This document shows positions 5,752-6,183 of a stretch of DNA of 6,183 nucleotides, piece by piece. The stretch covers positions 1 to 6,183 of the forward strand of contig CAIVDH010000114.1 of the NCBI GenBank assembly GCA_903904635.1. Direction: 5' to 3'. The notes beneath the pieces were generated by a model, which did not search any database, was not told the origin of the DNA, and was given only the letters and a program-made list of their open reading frames with translations. The position numbers and the translations under genes were made by a program. Within the stretch, counting starts at the first letter, position 1. Every line of letters begins with the position of its first letter. Source of the stretch: an uncultured Burkholderiales bacterium. GTDB lineage: Bacteria; Pseudomonadota; Gammaproteobacteria; Burkholderiales; Burkholderiaceae_D.

Positions 5752-6183
5752 TTACTCAATTATGCTGGCAGATTCAATAATCACTGAGGTAGTCGGTACA
5801 TCGCGCGCACCAGTTTCTACAGCTTTGATTTTGTCTACGATTTCAGTACCTTTGATTACTTTACCAAATACGGCATAGCCCCAGCCATCCTGGCCTGGAT
5901 AATCCAGAAAACGATTATTGTTCACGTTGATGAAAAATTGCGCGCTGGCTGAATGCGGATCAGATGTTCTTGCCATTGCCAGTGTATAAGGTAAATTTTT
6001 CAGGCCGTTTTTTGCTTCGTTTTGTATCGGCGCGCGTGTTTTCTTTTCTTTTAGATTTTTATCGTAGCCGCCACCCTGAACCATGAAGCCATTAATGATG
6101 CGATGAAAAATCGTGCCATTGTAGAAACCAGACTTAACATACTGCACAAAGTTATCAACGGTTAACGGCGCTTTTTCAGGATA
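5752..6183 (-). CDS. ppiA: Cyclophilin PpiA-like, 5' end outside window
   Basis: This is a second cyclophilin-type peptidyl-prolyl isomerase, with 143 residues visible. The reading frame stays open to the right edge and the first visible codons ([13 protein letters not shown]) are already inside the fold, so the gene is partial; a Val (GTG) codon at 6147 lies mid-domain and is not the start. Active-site segments are present: [43 protein letters not shown] and [11 protein letters not shown]. The GYAVFGKV wording resembles periplasmic PpiA rather than PpiB (GYCVF), and such proteins carry a signal peptide, but that part is not in the window. Compared with the neighbouring ppiB product it is about four residues shorter in the loop before the last strand (TGARDVP versus TGRKSMFSDVP). 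It is the first visible gene of the ppiA-ppiB-lpxH block, and tandem duplication is the likely origin of the pair. Confidence 0.9.
   Translation of the reverse strand, partial: YPEKAPLTVDNFVQYVKSGFYNGTIFHRIINGFMVQGGGYDKNLKEKKTRAPIQNEAKNGLKNLPYTLAMARTSDPHSASAQFFINVNNNRFLDYPGQDGWGYAVFGKVIKGTEIVDKIKAVETGARDVPTTSVIIESASIIE

Noticed and set aside
6145..6147. GTG codon as the start of the second cyclophilin
   Set aside because: The conserved domain continues upstream in frame ([11 protein letters not shown]) to the window edge, so this is an internal valine.
1..6183. A novel defence, mobile or secondary-metabolite system
   Set aside because: Every coding region belongs to a known housekeeping family with intact active sites, and I saw no transposase, integrase, direct-repeat array or att-like duplication. 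The tRNA is not followed by integrase-like sequence within the window, and its 3' side is cut off at the edge.

Overview
The window reads as an ordinary chromosomal housekeeping segment of a Gram-negative bacterium, most likely a betaproteobacterium. From memory, the RNase R, CysE and RlmB sequences look closest to Oxalobacteraceae (Herminiimonas/Undibacterium-like). That placement is an impression from protein wording and moderate base composition, not a database match. LpxH (lipid A synthesis) and a probable periplasmic cyclophilin fit an organism with an outer membrane.

Layout. At the left edge a tRNA-Leu (anticodon CAG) lies on the minus strand, preceded by a near-consensus sigma70 promoter with a G+C-rich discriminator. 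Divergent from it, on the plus strand, run rnr (RNase R, TTG start), rlmB (23S rRNA Gm2251 methyltransferase) and cysE (serine O-acetyltransferase). cysE converges with only 21 bp of separation on a minus-strand block. In transcription order that block is a cyclophilin cut by the right window edge (ppiA-like), a complete cytoplasmic-type cyclophilin (ppiB) and lpxH (UDP-2,3-diacylglucosamine diphosphatase). No interval without a gene exceeds 300 bp; the longest is the 145 bp between the tRNA and rnr.

How the genes fit together. rnr and rlmB both act on stable RNA and are also neighbours in E. coli, so their pairing is an RNA-maturation and quality-control unit. cysE supplies O-acetylserine for cysteine synthesis and probably has its own promoter. 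On the other strand, two peptidyl-prolyl isomerases precede lpxH. ppiB ends 6 bp before lpxH starts, so lpxH is probably translated from the ppiB message.

I found no mobile element, CRISPR array, defence system or unknown gene cassette, and no undescribed system. The most unusual signals are small. The tRNA-Leu has A at position 33, where U is almost universal, and an A-A mismatch in the anticodon stem. rnr, rlmB and cysE all lack a recognisable Shine-Dalgarno sequence. There is a hairpin in the rnr-rlmB spacer, two evenly spaced palindromes upstream of cysE, and a tandem cyclophilin pair still similar at the DNA level.
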